Assembly: GCA_900771955.1 (NCBI GenBank)
Contig: CAAGPW010000217.1
Location: forward strand, 1 to 32,054
DNA: 32,054 nucleotides
Direction: 5' to 3'
Source of the DNA: Lachnospiraceae bacterium
GTDB lineage: Bacteria > Bacillota > Clostridia > Lachnospirales > Lachnospiraceae
A program made the position numbers and the translations under genes. Below the pieces are notes generated by a model. It made no database searches, had not been told where the DNA came from, and saw nothing but the letters and a program-made list of their open reading frames with translations. Shown piece after piece: positions 7,242-15,311 of this stretch; position 1 is the first letter of the stretch, and the number at the start of each line of letters is the position of its first letter.

Positions 7242-8783
7242 TTATTGTGCCGGTGCTGCATCTGCTGCCGGTGCCGGTGCCGCGTCTGCTGCTGGTGCTG
7301 CCTCCGCAGGCTGAGCAGCCTGATCCGGTGTGGTTCCGGCTCCGGCATACTGCGCTGCTGCTGCCCGGACTGTTGCCTCGTCCTGTGTCGCGATCGCCGC
7401 ATTAATGGCTGCGCAGGCATTCGGATCATTTCCTACATTTCCTACTGCAATTACCTTCGGTGTGGACGCATACTTACTGGTATTGATCACTTCCCTGCTC
7501 TGTTCCACGCCATCCACTGTGACGATCTTCCAGAGCTGTGCTGACTGACCGACATGCGGTGACTGTGTTGTTGCCACATATCCGATCGGCGCTGCTGCCG
7601 CAACAATCTGTACTGGCGGTGTATCCTGGCTCACTGTCTCAGACTGATATTCCACCTTGCGGTCCGAAGGTCTTGTCTCCTCTCCGTATACATTAAAATA
7701 CAGATCCGTTCCATTCGTATACCCTTCCAGATAAATCGGCGCTTCCGTGGAATTTTTAAATTTGAGATCCTTATAAGTTCCTGCGATCGCCGCATCCCTG
7801 CTCGGATCCACATAATGGACCATCATCGAATGATTGGACCGCTGCGTCACATCAAGCTCTGCATAGAGCACTGCATTATACAGTGTTGTGGAGACCTGGC
7901 ACACGCCGCCGCCATAGGACTGCACAGTCGTACCATTCTCATATGCTCCCGCCAGTTCATATCCGTTATCAGCATCCAGTGGCGCGATCGCACTGTATAC
8001 AGAAAATTCCTCACCCGGATAAAGCACGGTTCCGTCAATCTTGCTCACTGCATTTTTAATGTTGGTGATACGGGACGCCGATGAATCGCTGAAATTGGTA
8101 TGGAAGCTGCCGAGCACATCCTTTACTTTTGAAAGGGACTCTTTGTTTCCTTCCGGCTCAACCACATCTGCTGCCAGCGCGATCTCTGCCTCTCCTCCAT
8201 TCCATTCAGAGTTGAAGTATTCTCTGACTGCCTGCACGGAATCGTTCACATTGACCTCGATCCCCTGTTTGCCGTCCGCATACACAAAGCTGCCATTTTC
8301 TCTGGAAAGACTGGCATTGACTGCCTTCTGGTTCAGACTGCCCGCCTGGTCGTTTAACACCTGTGCTGTCTTTTCCGTATCCACGGTATATACGATGTCA
8401 TAGACCTTGTTCTGGTTTTCCAGATCCTTTTTATCTTTATAACGCTTGATCAGATTTCCTGATTTTCCGATCCCTGCCGCCTCATCCGCTACCTGGGTAT
8501 TCCCCCATGTAAGTCCGAGTTCTCCCGCCTTTACGGTCACACTGTTCTCACCTGCGGAAAGCACCACATCCACATCCTGATTTTCCTTTACATAGTCCTG
8601 TACGGCTTCCTTTGCCTCCGTAGAAGTCATGCCGCCAACCGCTACCTCTCCGATGTAAACATGCTCCGGAATCACATCATTTTCCTTTTCCTTTGCAGCC
8701 GTAAAATCTGTATTCCACACAAATGCACAGACCATAACAAGCACTGCAGCAAAAAGAATGCCAACTGATTTCTTTTTTTTCAT
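7242..8783 (-). CDS. Exported VanW family protein with peptidoglycan-binding-like domain
   Basis: A predicted cell-envelope protein. It begins with a lysine-rich start and one hydrophobic segment (about residues 6-22, signal/anchor). A region like the YoaR/PG-binding-4 domain follows (roughly 40-230). Then comes the VanW domain, recognised by SYGGGVCQVSTTLYNAVL and later HYVDPSRDAAI. A later region (about 365-440) may be a small G5-like beta domain. The tail is a low-complexity Ala/Pro/Asp repeat. VanW domains occur in envelope proteins of Gram-positives; the biochemical function is not established. I prefer the ATG at 8783 (513 residues) because GAGGAAAAGT precedes it closely; an ATG four codons upstream (8795) has a weaker site. 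It has its own promoter and terminator, so it is monocistronic. Confidence 0.88.
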   Translation of the reverse strand: MKKKKSVGILFAAVLVMVCAFVWNTDFTAAKEKENDVIPEHVYIGEVAVGGMTSTEAKEAVQDYVKENQDVDVVLSAGENSVTVKAGELGLTWGNTQVADEAAGIGKSGNLIKRYKDKKDLENQNKVYDIVYTVDTEKTAQVLNDQAGSLNQKAVNASLSRENGSFVYADGKQGIEVNVNDSVQAVREYFNSEWNGGEAEIALAADVVEPEGNKESLSKVKDVLGSFHTNFSDSSASRITNIKNAVSKIDGTVLYPGEEFSVYSAIAPLDADNGYELAGAYENGTTVQSYGGGVCQVSTTLYNAVLYAELDVTQRSNHSMMVHYVDPSRDAAIAGTYKDLKFKNSTEAPIYLEGYTNGTDLYFNVYGEETRPSDRKVEYQSETVSQDTPPVQIVAAAAPIGYVATTQSPHVGQSAQLWKIVTVDGVEQSREVINTSKYASTPKVIAVGNVGNDPNACAAINAAIATQDEATVRAAAAQYAGAGTTPDQAAQPAEAAPAADAAPAPAADAAPAQ

Positions 8784-8840
8784 ACTTTTCCTCATTTCAT
8801 CTATAACTGATCAAATTCTCCTATACACTGTACAGTTGCT

Positions 8841-8868
8841 ATTGTAACATAACTGCTTCTTTTTTCAA
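8841..8868 (-). promoter_or_regulatory. Sigma-A-like promoter for the VanW gene
   Basis: On the minus strand TTGAAA (8863-8868), a 16-base spacer, then TACAAT (8841-8846) preceded by TGT, an extended -10. It lies about 50 bases before the VanW-protein start with no gene between. Confidence 0.5.
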
Positions 8869-8889
8869 TGCACATAACCACAAATATAT

Positions 8890-8919
8890 TTGACAGAAAC
8901 GTCTGTTTTTGTGTATATT
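8890..8919 (+). promoter_or_regulatory. Candidate sigma-A promoter with internal palindrome, toward the plus-strand gene
   Basis: TTGACA (8890-8895) and TATATT (8914-8919), 18 bases apart. ACAGA-AACG-TCTGT (8893-8906) is a 5-base-arm inverted repeat overlapping the -35 and spacer, a possible operator. It is the best plus-strand promoter before the gene at 9110, but that leaves a leader of about 185 bases, which crosses the antisense small ORF at 8941-9048. Confidence 0.4.
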
Positions 8920-8940
8920 ATGAACATGAAGGAATTCCCT

Positions 8941-9048
8941 CTATACTGCAACGGTTATGACCAGTGAAAGCAGCATGGATGCGCACAGGATCAATACGAT
9001 CACTGCTGCAAAAATCCGTTTTTTTCTGGAGTTATGAAAGTCCATCAT
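8941..9048 (-). CDS. 35-residue single-pass membrane protein ORF
   Basis: A short minus-strand ORF starting with ATGATG (9043-9048) behind an excellent ribosome site, GAGGTGATAAGG, 6 bases from the first ATG. It ends with TAG at 8941-8943. The product has a short polar, basic N-terminus (MMDFHNSRKKR) and then about 24 hydrophobic residues to the end, IFAAVIVLILC followed by a second half of the same kind. This fits one membrane helix with its N-terminus inside by the positive-inside rule. In shape it resembles the tiny Prli42/DUF4044-like membrane peptides of Firmicutes, but I cannot confirm homology. I see no convincing promoter for it. It lies antisense in the leader of the plus-strand gene at 9110. 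Strong site plus helix make translation likely. Confidence 0.6.
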   Translation of the reverse strand: MMDFHNSRKKRIFAAVIVLILCASMLLSLVITVAV

Positions 9049-9109
9049 CCTTATCACCTCATTTCCGTTTTGATATCATCATACTTATTAATAAAGAAGG
9101 TCTTATATT

Positions 9110-9727
9110 ATGCTATTTCTATGTTTTGGAACATTTCTCATAGTTATCTCTGTCCTTGCATTTTTCCGCCGCAGATCCTCCCGTCATTCGGAAGCTGCAG
9201 CAGAACAGTTCTGGGAAAAAGAATATGAGTCCAACCATGTCCGCAAAAAAGACATCTCCGATCTGTCCTACATCACGATCCAGCTTAATTCCCTGCCGCT
9301 CGGCGTATGTGAAACCGAGCGTTGCAAAAGCCTGGAAGCCCAGTTAAGAGCACTTGCCGAAAAAAAGATCGTCAACTTAAGTGGTATATCCAATACGGAC
9401 TTAAAGCTGACCTACGGCACTGCCAATCTGACTGCCCTCTCGGAATACGATCAGAATTTCACGCAGCTTTCCAACCTTTTGTACAGCTATGGAAAAGAAC
9501 TGGAAGACAACGGTTTTCGCCAGGAAGCAATCCAGGTGCTCGAATACGGCGTATCTGTCCGCAGTGATGCAAGCCGTCTCTTTTTGTTCCTTGCAGATCT
9601 GTATGCAAAAGAACAGAAACCGGACAAGATCCGCGCACTGATCGGCCAGGCATCTGCCCTAAGCCCGTTACTGCGGGATGCCACGGTAAAACAGCTGGAA
9701 GACTGTCTGCAGGAAGTGCTCTCCTGA
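9110..9727 (+). CDS. Membrane-anchored TPR-like protein, function unknown
   Basis: A 205-residue protein and the only clear plus-strand gene in the window. The first 19 residues are a hydrophobic segment (LFLCFGTFLIVISVLAFF) followed by RRRSSR, so it is probably anchored with the soluble part in the cytoplasm. After a charged linker come helical stretches of about 34-residue character in the C-terminal half (YGKELEDNGFRQEAIQVLEYG, then LFLFLADLYAKEQKPDKIRALI), with the small/aromatic pattern of tetratricopeptide repeats. These usually mediate protein contacts. A GAAGG lies about 9 bases before the ATG. I do not recognise a named family. Confidence 0.8.
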   Translation: MLFLCFGTFLIVISVLAFFRRRSSRHSEAAAEQFWEKEYESNHVRKKDISDLSYITIQLNSLPLGVCETERCKSLEAQLRALAEKKIVNLSGISNTDLKLTYGTANLTALSEYDQNFTQLSNLLYSYGKELEDNGFRQEAIQVLEYGVSVRSDASRLFLFLADLYAKEQKPDKIRALIGQASALSPLLRDATVKQLEDCLQEVLS

Positions 9728-9735
9728 TTTTTTCC
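9710..9735 (+). terminator. Weak terminator candidate of the plus-strand gene
   Basis: CAGGA (9710-9714) pairs with TCCTG (9722-9726), followed by ATTTTTTCC. The stem is only five pairs and overlaps the stop codon, so this is tentative. It lies between convergent genes 32 bases apart. Confidence 0.3.
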
Positions 9736-9759
9736 CGTTTTTTCCTGTTTTCCAGAATG

Positions 9760-10470
9760 CTACTGCACTTTTCCGTATCTGGCAATGATACGGTCAGTGA
9801 TACGGGATGCCTCACTTCTCGTGAGTGTATCCATGTCAAGATCAATGCTTATTTTATGATAATCCATTAATTCTTTCAAGTGGATTTTTTGTACCTGCGT
9901 TGCCGGTGTCTGCCGTTTTGCCTTATAAATAAGCGGTTTCGGTTCAAACGCAGCCTCATTGTCTTTTGCATATGCCGCAACGAGGTGTTCTAACACCTCT
10001 TTGGTTGCAAGTGCGTCGTAAAGTGCGCGGTGTCCGTTTGTCCGGTCAATCCCGTAATAAGTGCAAAGATATTCCAGTGTGCGGTGCTCCAGCCCCGGCA
10101 GAAATTTCCGCGCAAGCTTTAATGTATCCACCGCACTTTTTTCAAAGGAAAGTTTTTCATTGACTGCAGCCTGCTTTAAGAAGCTGTAATCAAAGATCAC
10201 ATTATGTCCCACCAGTATATCTTCCCTGCAAAAGCCGATAAAATCTTCCAGTATCTCCTCCGTGCGCGGTGCCTCCTTTACCATTTCATCTGTGATGCCG
10301 GTCAGTTTACGCACCACTTCCGGGATCTTGATACCTGGATTTACAAACGTTTCATACTGCTGTACCAGCTTTCCGTTTTCCACTCTGGCAGCACCGATCT
10401 CCAATATTTTATCCCGCTTCGGATTCAACCCCGTCATCTCAAGATCCAATACCACATAGCGCTCCAGCAT
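9760..10470 (-). CDS. DnaQ-like 3'-5' exonuclease
   Basis: A DEDDh-type 3'-5' exonuclease like the proofreading epsilon subunit of DNA polymerase III or PolC, 236 residues. Motif I is VVLDLEMTGLNP (Asp9, Glu11), motif II VGHNVIFDYSFL, and motif III NGHRALYDALATKEVL with the catalytic His and Asp. A C-terminal extension of about 60 residues follows the exonuclease core. The ATG lies 32 bases inside the end of the radical SAM gene. A strong AGGAGG site precedes it, and the first beta-strand needs this start. It could trim DNA or RNA 3' ends; the exact role is unknown. Third gene of the 13903-to-9760 operon. Confidence 0.9.
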   Translation of the reverse strand: MLERYVVLDLEMTGLNPKRDKILEIGAARVENGKLVQQYETFVNPGIKIPEVVRKLTGITDEMVKEAPRTEEILEDFIGFCREDILVGHNVIFDYSFLKQAAVNEKLSFEKSAVDTLKLARKFLPGLEHRTLEYLCTYYGIDRTNGHRALYDALATKEVLEHLVAAYAKDNEAAFEPKPLIYKAKRQTPATQVQKIHLKELMDYHKISIDLDMDTLTRSEASRITDRIIARYGKVQ

Positions 10471-12208
10471 GCTGCGTTTCCTCCTCCTTGTTCTGTATCC
10501 CGATCCGCCTGATTTTCGCCTGATGATTCAAAGGATCACGCGTTTCATAATCAAACAGCAGATAGTATGGCTGCATCTCCCGCTCCGGGAGCTGCTGTAT
10601 AGTCTCATCCTCCGGCATGATATAGTAAAATTGTTCGAGATGCTGCAATTTTCCGTTTTTACAGAATTTTCGTGTTAATTCCCTGTATTCTGTCAGATTC
10701 CCTGCGAAAGCCGGGCGGCTCTTTGCATTTTCCCTGCTGTAAATGTCATAGGTCGCTGCCTCCCGGAATACCGGAAGATGCTCCGGATCAAGCTCCTCTG
10801 CAAATTCAAGCAGAATTTCAAGCCGGCGTATCCTCGAATGGCTCATGGAAAAATAGTCCTTCTTCTCATAATAAGCTCCAAGCGCCGCAAACATGGCAAA
10901 TGCGCTGTCAAATTCCGTCTCGAGCAGCCGTATGCTCATCGGATACTGTCTGCTGTTGTAATAGACCTCCAACATTTCTTCGACCTGTTTGATCTTTAAT
11001 ACATCATCGTAGGAAAGCCACCTGGTCTTTAAAACCTCATACGGCGGCTGGCTGCCATATACGACACCGTATTCCTTCGCATGTTCAAACATGAACGAGC
11101 CCTTTAATACCTTCAGGAATCCCAGCTGAAGCTGCTCTGGCTTTAACGCATATATCTCATCAAAGGATCTCTGAAAGGTCGCATAATCTTCAAATGGCAG
11201 TCCTGCGATCAGATCCAGATGCTGATGCACATTCTGCGGTGCCTTGATTTTATTCACCACATCCTTCAGGCGCGACAGATCCATATGCCTGTGGATCTCT
11301 GTGATCGTCCTCGGATTGGTCGTCTGAACACCAATTTCAAGCTGGATCAGTCCCGGACGCAGACTTCCAATGAATGCGATCTCTTCCCCCGTCAGAATAT
11401 CCGCCGCGATCTCAAAATGAAAATTGGTAATTCCCCGGTCATGTTCTTTGATAAATTTCCAGATCTCCATCGCATGTTGGTGATCGCAGTTAAACGTACG
11501 GTCTACAAACTTGACCTGTGGCACTTCTTTTTCGATAAAAAAGGCAAGCTCCTGTTTCACCAGGCGGATATCCCTGAAACGCAGCCGTTTTTCAATCGAG
11601 GAAAGACAATAACTGCACCGGAATGGACAGCCGCGGCTCGATTCATAATAGATGATACGGTTTTTAAAATCCTCCATGCTGTCGTAGCAGAACGGGATCG
11701 TGCTCATATCGAGCGGTTCCTGCGGCTCTGTAAAAATCATATGCCCGTCCCCGTCTAAAAATGCAAGCCCTCTTATGGTTTGCGGCCTACCGTCCGCTCT
11801 TATTTTTCCGTTTTTCTCCTGGTTTACATAATATTCGCAAAGCTGTCGGAAGCTCTCCTCTCCCTCACCGACCATAACCCCGGTGACAAACGGATGCGCC
11901 CGCAGGAATGCTTCCGTCTCATAGGAAACTTCCGGTCCGCCCATCCAGATCGGTACTTCCGGACACAGTTTATGAAATTCCTCCGCAACAGAAAGCACCA
12001 TGCTGATATTCCAGATATAACAGGAAAAGCATAAAACATCCGGCTTTTTCCGATAGATCCCGCTTAAAATATATTCCAGACGATGATTGATCGTATATTC
12101 TGCCAGCTCGATCTGCTCTCTGTACGTTCCGGCGTATGCCCGCAGACTGTAAACGGCAAGATTGGAATGAATATATTTTGCATTCACCGCCGTAAGTAAT
12201 AATCTCAT
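10439..12208 (-). CDS. B12-binding-domain-type radical SAM protein (DUF4080-like)
   Basis: A 589-residue radical SAM enzyme. The N-terminal domain (about residues 1-140) has the Rossmann-like layout of the cobalamin-binding half of these proteins. It starts MRLLLTAVNAKYIHSNLAVY, and GGPEVSYETE lies around residue 90. The radical SAM core carries the CX3CX2C cluster at Cys194, Cys198 and Cys201 (GCPFRCSYC). A C-terminal extension (about 380-560) fits the DUF4080 region. The classical DxHxxG cobalamin motif is not visible, so a B12 requirement is inferred only. The substrate is unknown. It sits 45 bases after the corrinoid-activator-like gene and overlaps the exonuclease gene, so the three are probably one operon. 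GAGGG precedes the ATG. Confidence 0.87.
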   Translation of the reverse strand: MRLLLTAVNAKYIHSNLAVYSLRAYAGTYREQIELAEYTINHRLEYILSGIYRKKPDVLCFSCYIWNISMVLSVAEEFHKLCPEVPIWMGGPEVSYETEAFLRAHPFVTGVMVGEGEESFRQLCEYYVNQEKNGKIRADGRPQTIRGLAFLDGDGHMIFTEPQEPLDMSTIPFCYDSMEDFKNRIIYYESSRGCPFRCSYCLSSIEKRLRFRDIRLVKQELAFFIEKEVPQVKFVDRTFNCDHQHAMEIWKFIKEHDRGITNFHFEIAADILTGEEIAFIGSLRPGLIQLEIGVQTTNPRTITEIHRHMDLSRLKDVVNKIKAPQNVHQHLDLIAGLPFEDYATFQRSFDEIYALKPEQLQLGFLKVLKGSFMFEHAKEYGVVYGSQPPYEVLKTRWLSYDDVLKIKQVEEMLEVYYNSRQYPMSIRLLETEFDSAFAMFAALGAYYEKKDYFSMSHSRIRRLEILLEFAEELDPEHLPVFREAATYDIYSRENAKSRPAFAGNLTEYRELTRKFCKNGKLQHLEQFYYIMPEDETIQQLPEREMQPYYLLFDYETRDPLNHQAKIRRIGIQNKEEETQHAGALCGIGS

Positions 12209-12253
12209 TCTGATATTCCCTCTTTTCTTTTCATTGCAGCATATGCATTCGGT

Positions 12254-13903
12254 CTAAAAATCCATATTGCGCAGATAATACGTCTCAAATTCCGGCTGTT
12301 CTGCGAGATTGAGTACGTCCGCCTGTTCAATAAGTGCTTTTAATCGCTGTTCTTCTTTAAGCCGGCCATTTTCGCGGCACGCCTTTTCAAAACGGTATGC
12401 TCCGGTCAGTGCCGTATTTCCTACTGCCTCGGTTTTTTTCTCCAGCTTTTTCGGCAGCAGTCCGAGCAGCGCTGCTTTATGCACATTGATCTTACAGCCG
12501 AATCCACCGGCAAGCCAGACCTTTTTTACCGCATCCTCATTTACTCCGGCTTTTTTCAGAAGAAGCTCCATTCCGCTGCGGATCGCAGACTTTGCCATCT
12601 GGAGCTGCCGCATATCCTCCTGAGTAAAACAGATCTCGCTGCCATCCGCGCGTTTTGCCACCGGATAACGTTTCGTTCCATCCGTAAAGGTTCCGTGTCG
12701 GTCAAGAATGCCGCCCCGGTATAACTCCGATGCCAGTTCAAGGACACCGGTCCCACAGATTCCCACCGGGGGCTTGGCTCCGATCGTTCCGACCACGAGC
12801 CTCCCGCCAAGCAGATTTGCCTGCTGGATCGCGCCCTCTATCCCGGCAACGCCATCCCGGATATTGGCACCCTCAAAAGCAGGTCCCGCAGAAGCCGCCG
12901 TGGCATAGATCTTTCCATCCACGCCAAGTGCCATTTCTCCATTGGTTCCGATATCCGCGAACAGCGTAACGCCTTTCTCCTGATCCATGGATACTGCATA
13001 CAATCCTGCCACAATATCAGCTCCCACGAATGCGGAAATTCCGGGCAAAACAAGGACTGACATCTCTTCCAGTGTGCTTTGTTCCGGGAAAATCTCCTTT
13101 TTCTTCTGCTCGGTCAGTGCAAGCGAAACCGGTTGAAACGGTGCTTCCCCCAGTCCCCGCAAAGAATAGCCAAGCAGCAGATGTTCCATAACCGTATTGG
13201 CCGATACCACAAGCTTCCGGAAACGTATTTTTCCGCCCACGGGCAGATGTTTTTCTTTTGTAAATGTCTCAAACAGTGCATGAATATCAGCCCAGGCTGC
13301 CGCCTGTAATACCGCTGCGCTGCCTTCATTTGCCGCATGGATACGGCTGATCACATCGCTGCCAAACCTCCGTCCGCTGTTCTCCCGCGTCAGCACCCGC
13401 TCGATCCCAAAATCACTTTCCCGCACAAATGCCGCTGCAAGCGTCGTTGTCCCGATATCCAGTATCACGGTATATTCCAGTTCACCTGCCGCTTTTGCTG
13501 CAGTTATATCTGCATCGGCTGCCATATCCTGATTTGCTGCTACAGCCCCGCCACCACAGCGTCGGACATCTGCGCCTTCGATCTGCATCTTCGGTGCATA
13601 TTCCCCGGAAAAGTGCATGCCGCCCGCAAGCCTTATCCGTATATCCTCTGTCACCTTATGAAAACAGGCAAGACGCAGCCCGGCAGCGATCTGTTCCGCA
13701 CCGAGCCGCATTTCTTCCCTGTATGCGTCCGGGGCCTTGCTCTCATAATACACCGCGCACTTTCCGCAGGTTCCTCTGCCTCCGCAGCAGCCTTCCACCA
13801 CGATGTCAAGATACTTCAACCCGGCAAGCACCGTTTCTCCCGTTGCTACTGAAACCGTCATACACTTTGTTTTATCCTGTGAACTCACTGTGATCTGGGG
13901 CAT
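12254..13903 (-). CDS. [2Fe-2S]/ASKHA corrinoid-activation-like protein (DUF4445)
   Basis: Resembles reductive activators of corrinoid enzymes (RACo/RamA-like). They use ATP and a ferredoxin-type cluster to bring oxidised Co(II) back to Co(I) in corrinoid methyl carriers. The N-terminal ferredoxin domain has Cys40, Cys46, Cys49 and Cys80 (CCGGRGTCGKC, then RLACF). The ASKHA part shows VILDIGTTTLAAAFV (about 144-158), FADIGTNGEMALG, SAGPAFEGANI and LAGGFGCKI, which bind ATP. At 549 residues it is somewhat short for the family. No corrinoid protein or methyltransferase gene is nearby, unusual for this family, so the client must be encoded elsewhere, if there is one. GGAAGGAA precedes the ATG. 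First gene of its operon. Confidence 0.85.
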   Translation of the reverse strand: MPQITVSSQDKTKCMTVSVATGETVLAGLKYLDIVVEGCCGGRGTCGKCAVYYESKAPDAYREEMRLGAEQIAAGLRLACFHKVTEDIRIRLAGGMHFSGEYAPKMQIEGADVRRCGGGAVAANQDMAADADITAAKAAGELEYTVILDIGTTTLAAAFVRESDFGIERVLTRENSGRRFGSDVISRIHAANEGSAAVLQAAAWADIHALFETFTKEKHLPVGGKIRFRKLVVSANTVMEHLLLGYSLRGLGEAPFQPVSLALTEQKKKEIFPEQSTLEEMSVLVLPGISAFVGADIVAGLYAVSMDQEKGVTLFADIGTNGEMALGVDGKIYATAASAGPAFEGANIRDGVAGIEGAIQQANLLGGRLVVGTIGAKPPVGICGTGVLELASELYRGGILDRHGTFTDGTKRYPVAKRADGSEICFTQEDMRQLQMAKSAIRSGMELLLKKAGVNEDAVKKVWLAGGFGCKINVHKAALLGLLPKKLEKKTEAVGNTALTGAYRFEKACRENGRLKEEQRLKALIEQADVLNLAEQPEFETYYLRNMDF

Positions 13904-13968
13904 TGTTCCTTCCTTCCGTTTTTTAGTACTTTACCATATCTGTCTTTCCGTTCATATCCGATATTTTT

Positions 13969-13997
13969 ATTATATCATAAAGCAACAAGCCTATTAA
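13969..13997 (-). promoter_or_regulatory. Sigma-A-like promoter for the corrinoid-activator operon
   Basis: On the minus strand TTAATA (13992-13997), a 17-base spacer, then TATAAT (13969-13974) with TGA directly before it (extended -10). It lies 66 bases before the start at 13903. The rest of the 269-base gap up to 14172 holds only the terminator at 14095-14135. Confidence 0.45.
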
Positions 13998-14094
13998 ACA
14001 GTTATGTTTATCTGGCAACTGCTAATAAAACTAGTTTTTGCGACCAGTATATCATGTTTTTTTATTTTTTCTTAAAATAGTGTGAATTTATTCT

Positions 14095-14135
14095 AAAAAG
14101 GAATGGATGCTTCATCCTGAAACATCCATTCCTTT
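14095..14135 (-). terminator. Intrinsic terminator closing the ABC-importer operon
   Basis: A 13-base-pair perfect stem (14097-14109 with 14123-14135) with an inner TTC/GAA pairing in the loop. On the minus strand it is followed by TTTTTAGAATAAA. It lies 38 bases after the substrate-binding protein stop. Confidence 0.85.
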
Positions 14136-14172
14136 AATTATAAAACAGCTTTTCTTAATGTTTTCCTATCTG

Positions 14173-15273
14173 TTATTTTCCCGATTCATAAGTTGCATTT
14201 TCGGGCTTTACTTCTTTTAACACTGACGGGTCACAATAAGTATCAAACTCCGGCACATTGTCAATATTACCTGCTTCATACATATATTCCGCCATATCAT
14301 TTACTGCTTTTTCAAATGTATCGTCAAATATATTCTCGTAGGTGTTTTGAGCCATAATAGCATATATTGCATCTTTATCATTATTTAACTCCTTTGCTAT
14401 AATTTCTGCACATTCTTCCAAGTTGTCATTAATATAATCAGTTGCTTTTGTCATAGCACTCACCAATTTTACGCATATATCGCGATTTTCATTATAATAT
14501 TGTTCCGTCACCTCAAATGTTGAGTAAAAATTCAACCAGTCAACATCTCCTGACTTTTCCGGAAAATATGATTTTACACCTGTAAAAAGCAGTGTGCCAC
14601 CGCTTTCAATTGCCTGGCTCATATACGGCTCCCAGCAAGCCATCATATCAATAGAACCATTTTCCAGTGCTGCTACCTGCTCTGACGGTGAAAGATACAC
14701 AATGTTAATTTTGCTCAGATCTACTCCCATTTCTTTGCACATATTCTGAATTGCCAGCATAAATCCTGCTCCATTCATTATCCCTAGGGTTTTTCCTTCC
14801 AGATCCTTTGCACTTTCAATCTTCTGTCCCGGTCCTAATATCAGCCCCTGTGTATTAGAAGTTTTGCTATTTGTCATGAGTGTTTTTAACTTTACTCCCT
14901 GTGCCGCTACTTCTGTACATGTGTACTGAGATTCTGCCGATATCGGAGCCTCTCCACTAGCGATGTATGCAGGTAGATCAGCACTGGACTCAATCAGCAC
15001 ATTTGTCACATCAAGTCCTTCTTCTTCAAAATATCCCTTATCTTTTGCAATGATTAACTGTGCCGCCTCCTGGGGATCTGTTACACCATAAATAGTAACT
15101 GGTATCAACTCCTGCGATCCCGTCTCTTCACCGACAGCGGATTCTTCCTTTGCTGTAGATTCCTCGCTACTCTTTGCCTCTCCGGTACTGCCACATCCTG
15201 CAAAGAGTGTCAGCCCCATAGCTGCTACCGTAAGAATTCCTGTGAACTTCTTCAAATAAATTTTTCTTTTCAT
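14173..15273 (-). CDS. ABC transporter substrate-binding lipoprotein (NMT1/THI5, SsuA/TauA-like)
   Basis: Captures a small solute outside the membrane and delivers it to the permease. Features: a 26-residue lipoprotein signal with lipobox LFAGC (lipidated Cys27), a Ser/Glu/Thr-rich linker (about 28-55), then the NMT1-type periplasmic-binding fold with PVTIYGVTDPQEAAQLIIAK, KGYFEEEGLDV, LEGKTLGIMNGAGF and NGSIDMMACWEPY. This family takes sulfonates, taurine, nitrate, thiamine-pyrimidine precursors, riboflavin or other small organics; the sequence does not single one out. GGAGGATGTTATT is a strong ribosome site. It is the last gene of the operon, whereas in many ssu/tau operons it comes first. 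Confidence 0.9.
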   Translation of the reverse strand: MKRKIYLKKFTGILTVAAMGLTLFAGCGSTGEAKSSEESTAKEESAVGEETGSQELIPVTIYGVTDPQEAAQLIIAKDKGYFEEEGLDVTNVLIESSADLPAYIASGEAPISAESQYTCTEVAAQGVKLKTLMTNSKTSNTQGLILGPGQKIESAKDLEGKTLGIMNGAGFMLAIQNMCKEMGVDLSKINIVYLSPSEQVAALENGSIDMMACWEPYMSQAIESGGTLLFTGVKSYFPEKSGDVDWLNFYSTFEVTEQYYNENRDICVKLVSAMTKATDYINDNLEECAEIIAKELNNDKDAIYAIMAQNTYENIFDDTFEKAVNDMAEYMYEAGNIDNVPEFDTYCDPSVLKEVKPENATYESGK

Positions 15274-15311
15274 AATAACATCCTCCTTCTATTGTGCACT
15301 AAAAACAGGTA

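Noticed and set aside
8925..8966. A 13-codon plus-strand ORF just after the promoter at 8890, possible leader peptide
   Set aside because: It has no ribosome site, would begin at or before the predicted transcript start, and is not followed by a terminator.
11219..11758. A 179-residue plus-strand ORF
   Set aside because: It lies wholly inside the radical SAM gene on the other strand, which has clear motifs; the ORF has none.
13337..13893. Two long plus-strand ORFs inside the corrinoid-activator-like gene
   Set aside because: The minus-strand protein shows a full ferredoxin and ASKHA motif set here; the GC-rich sequence leaves long open frames by chance.
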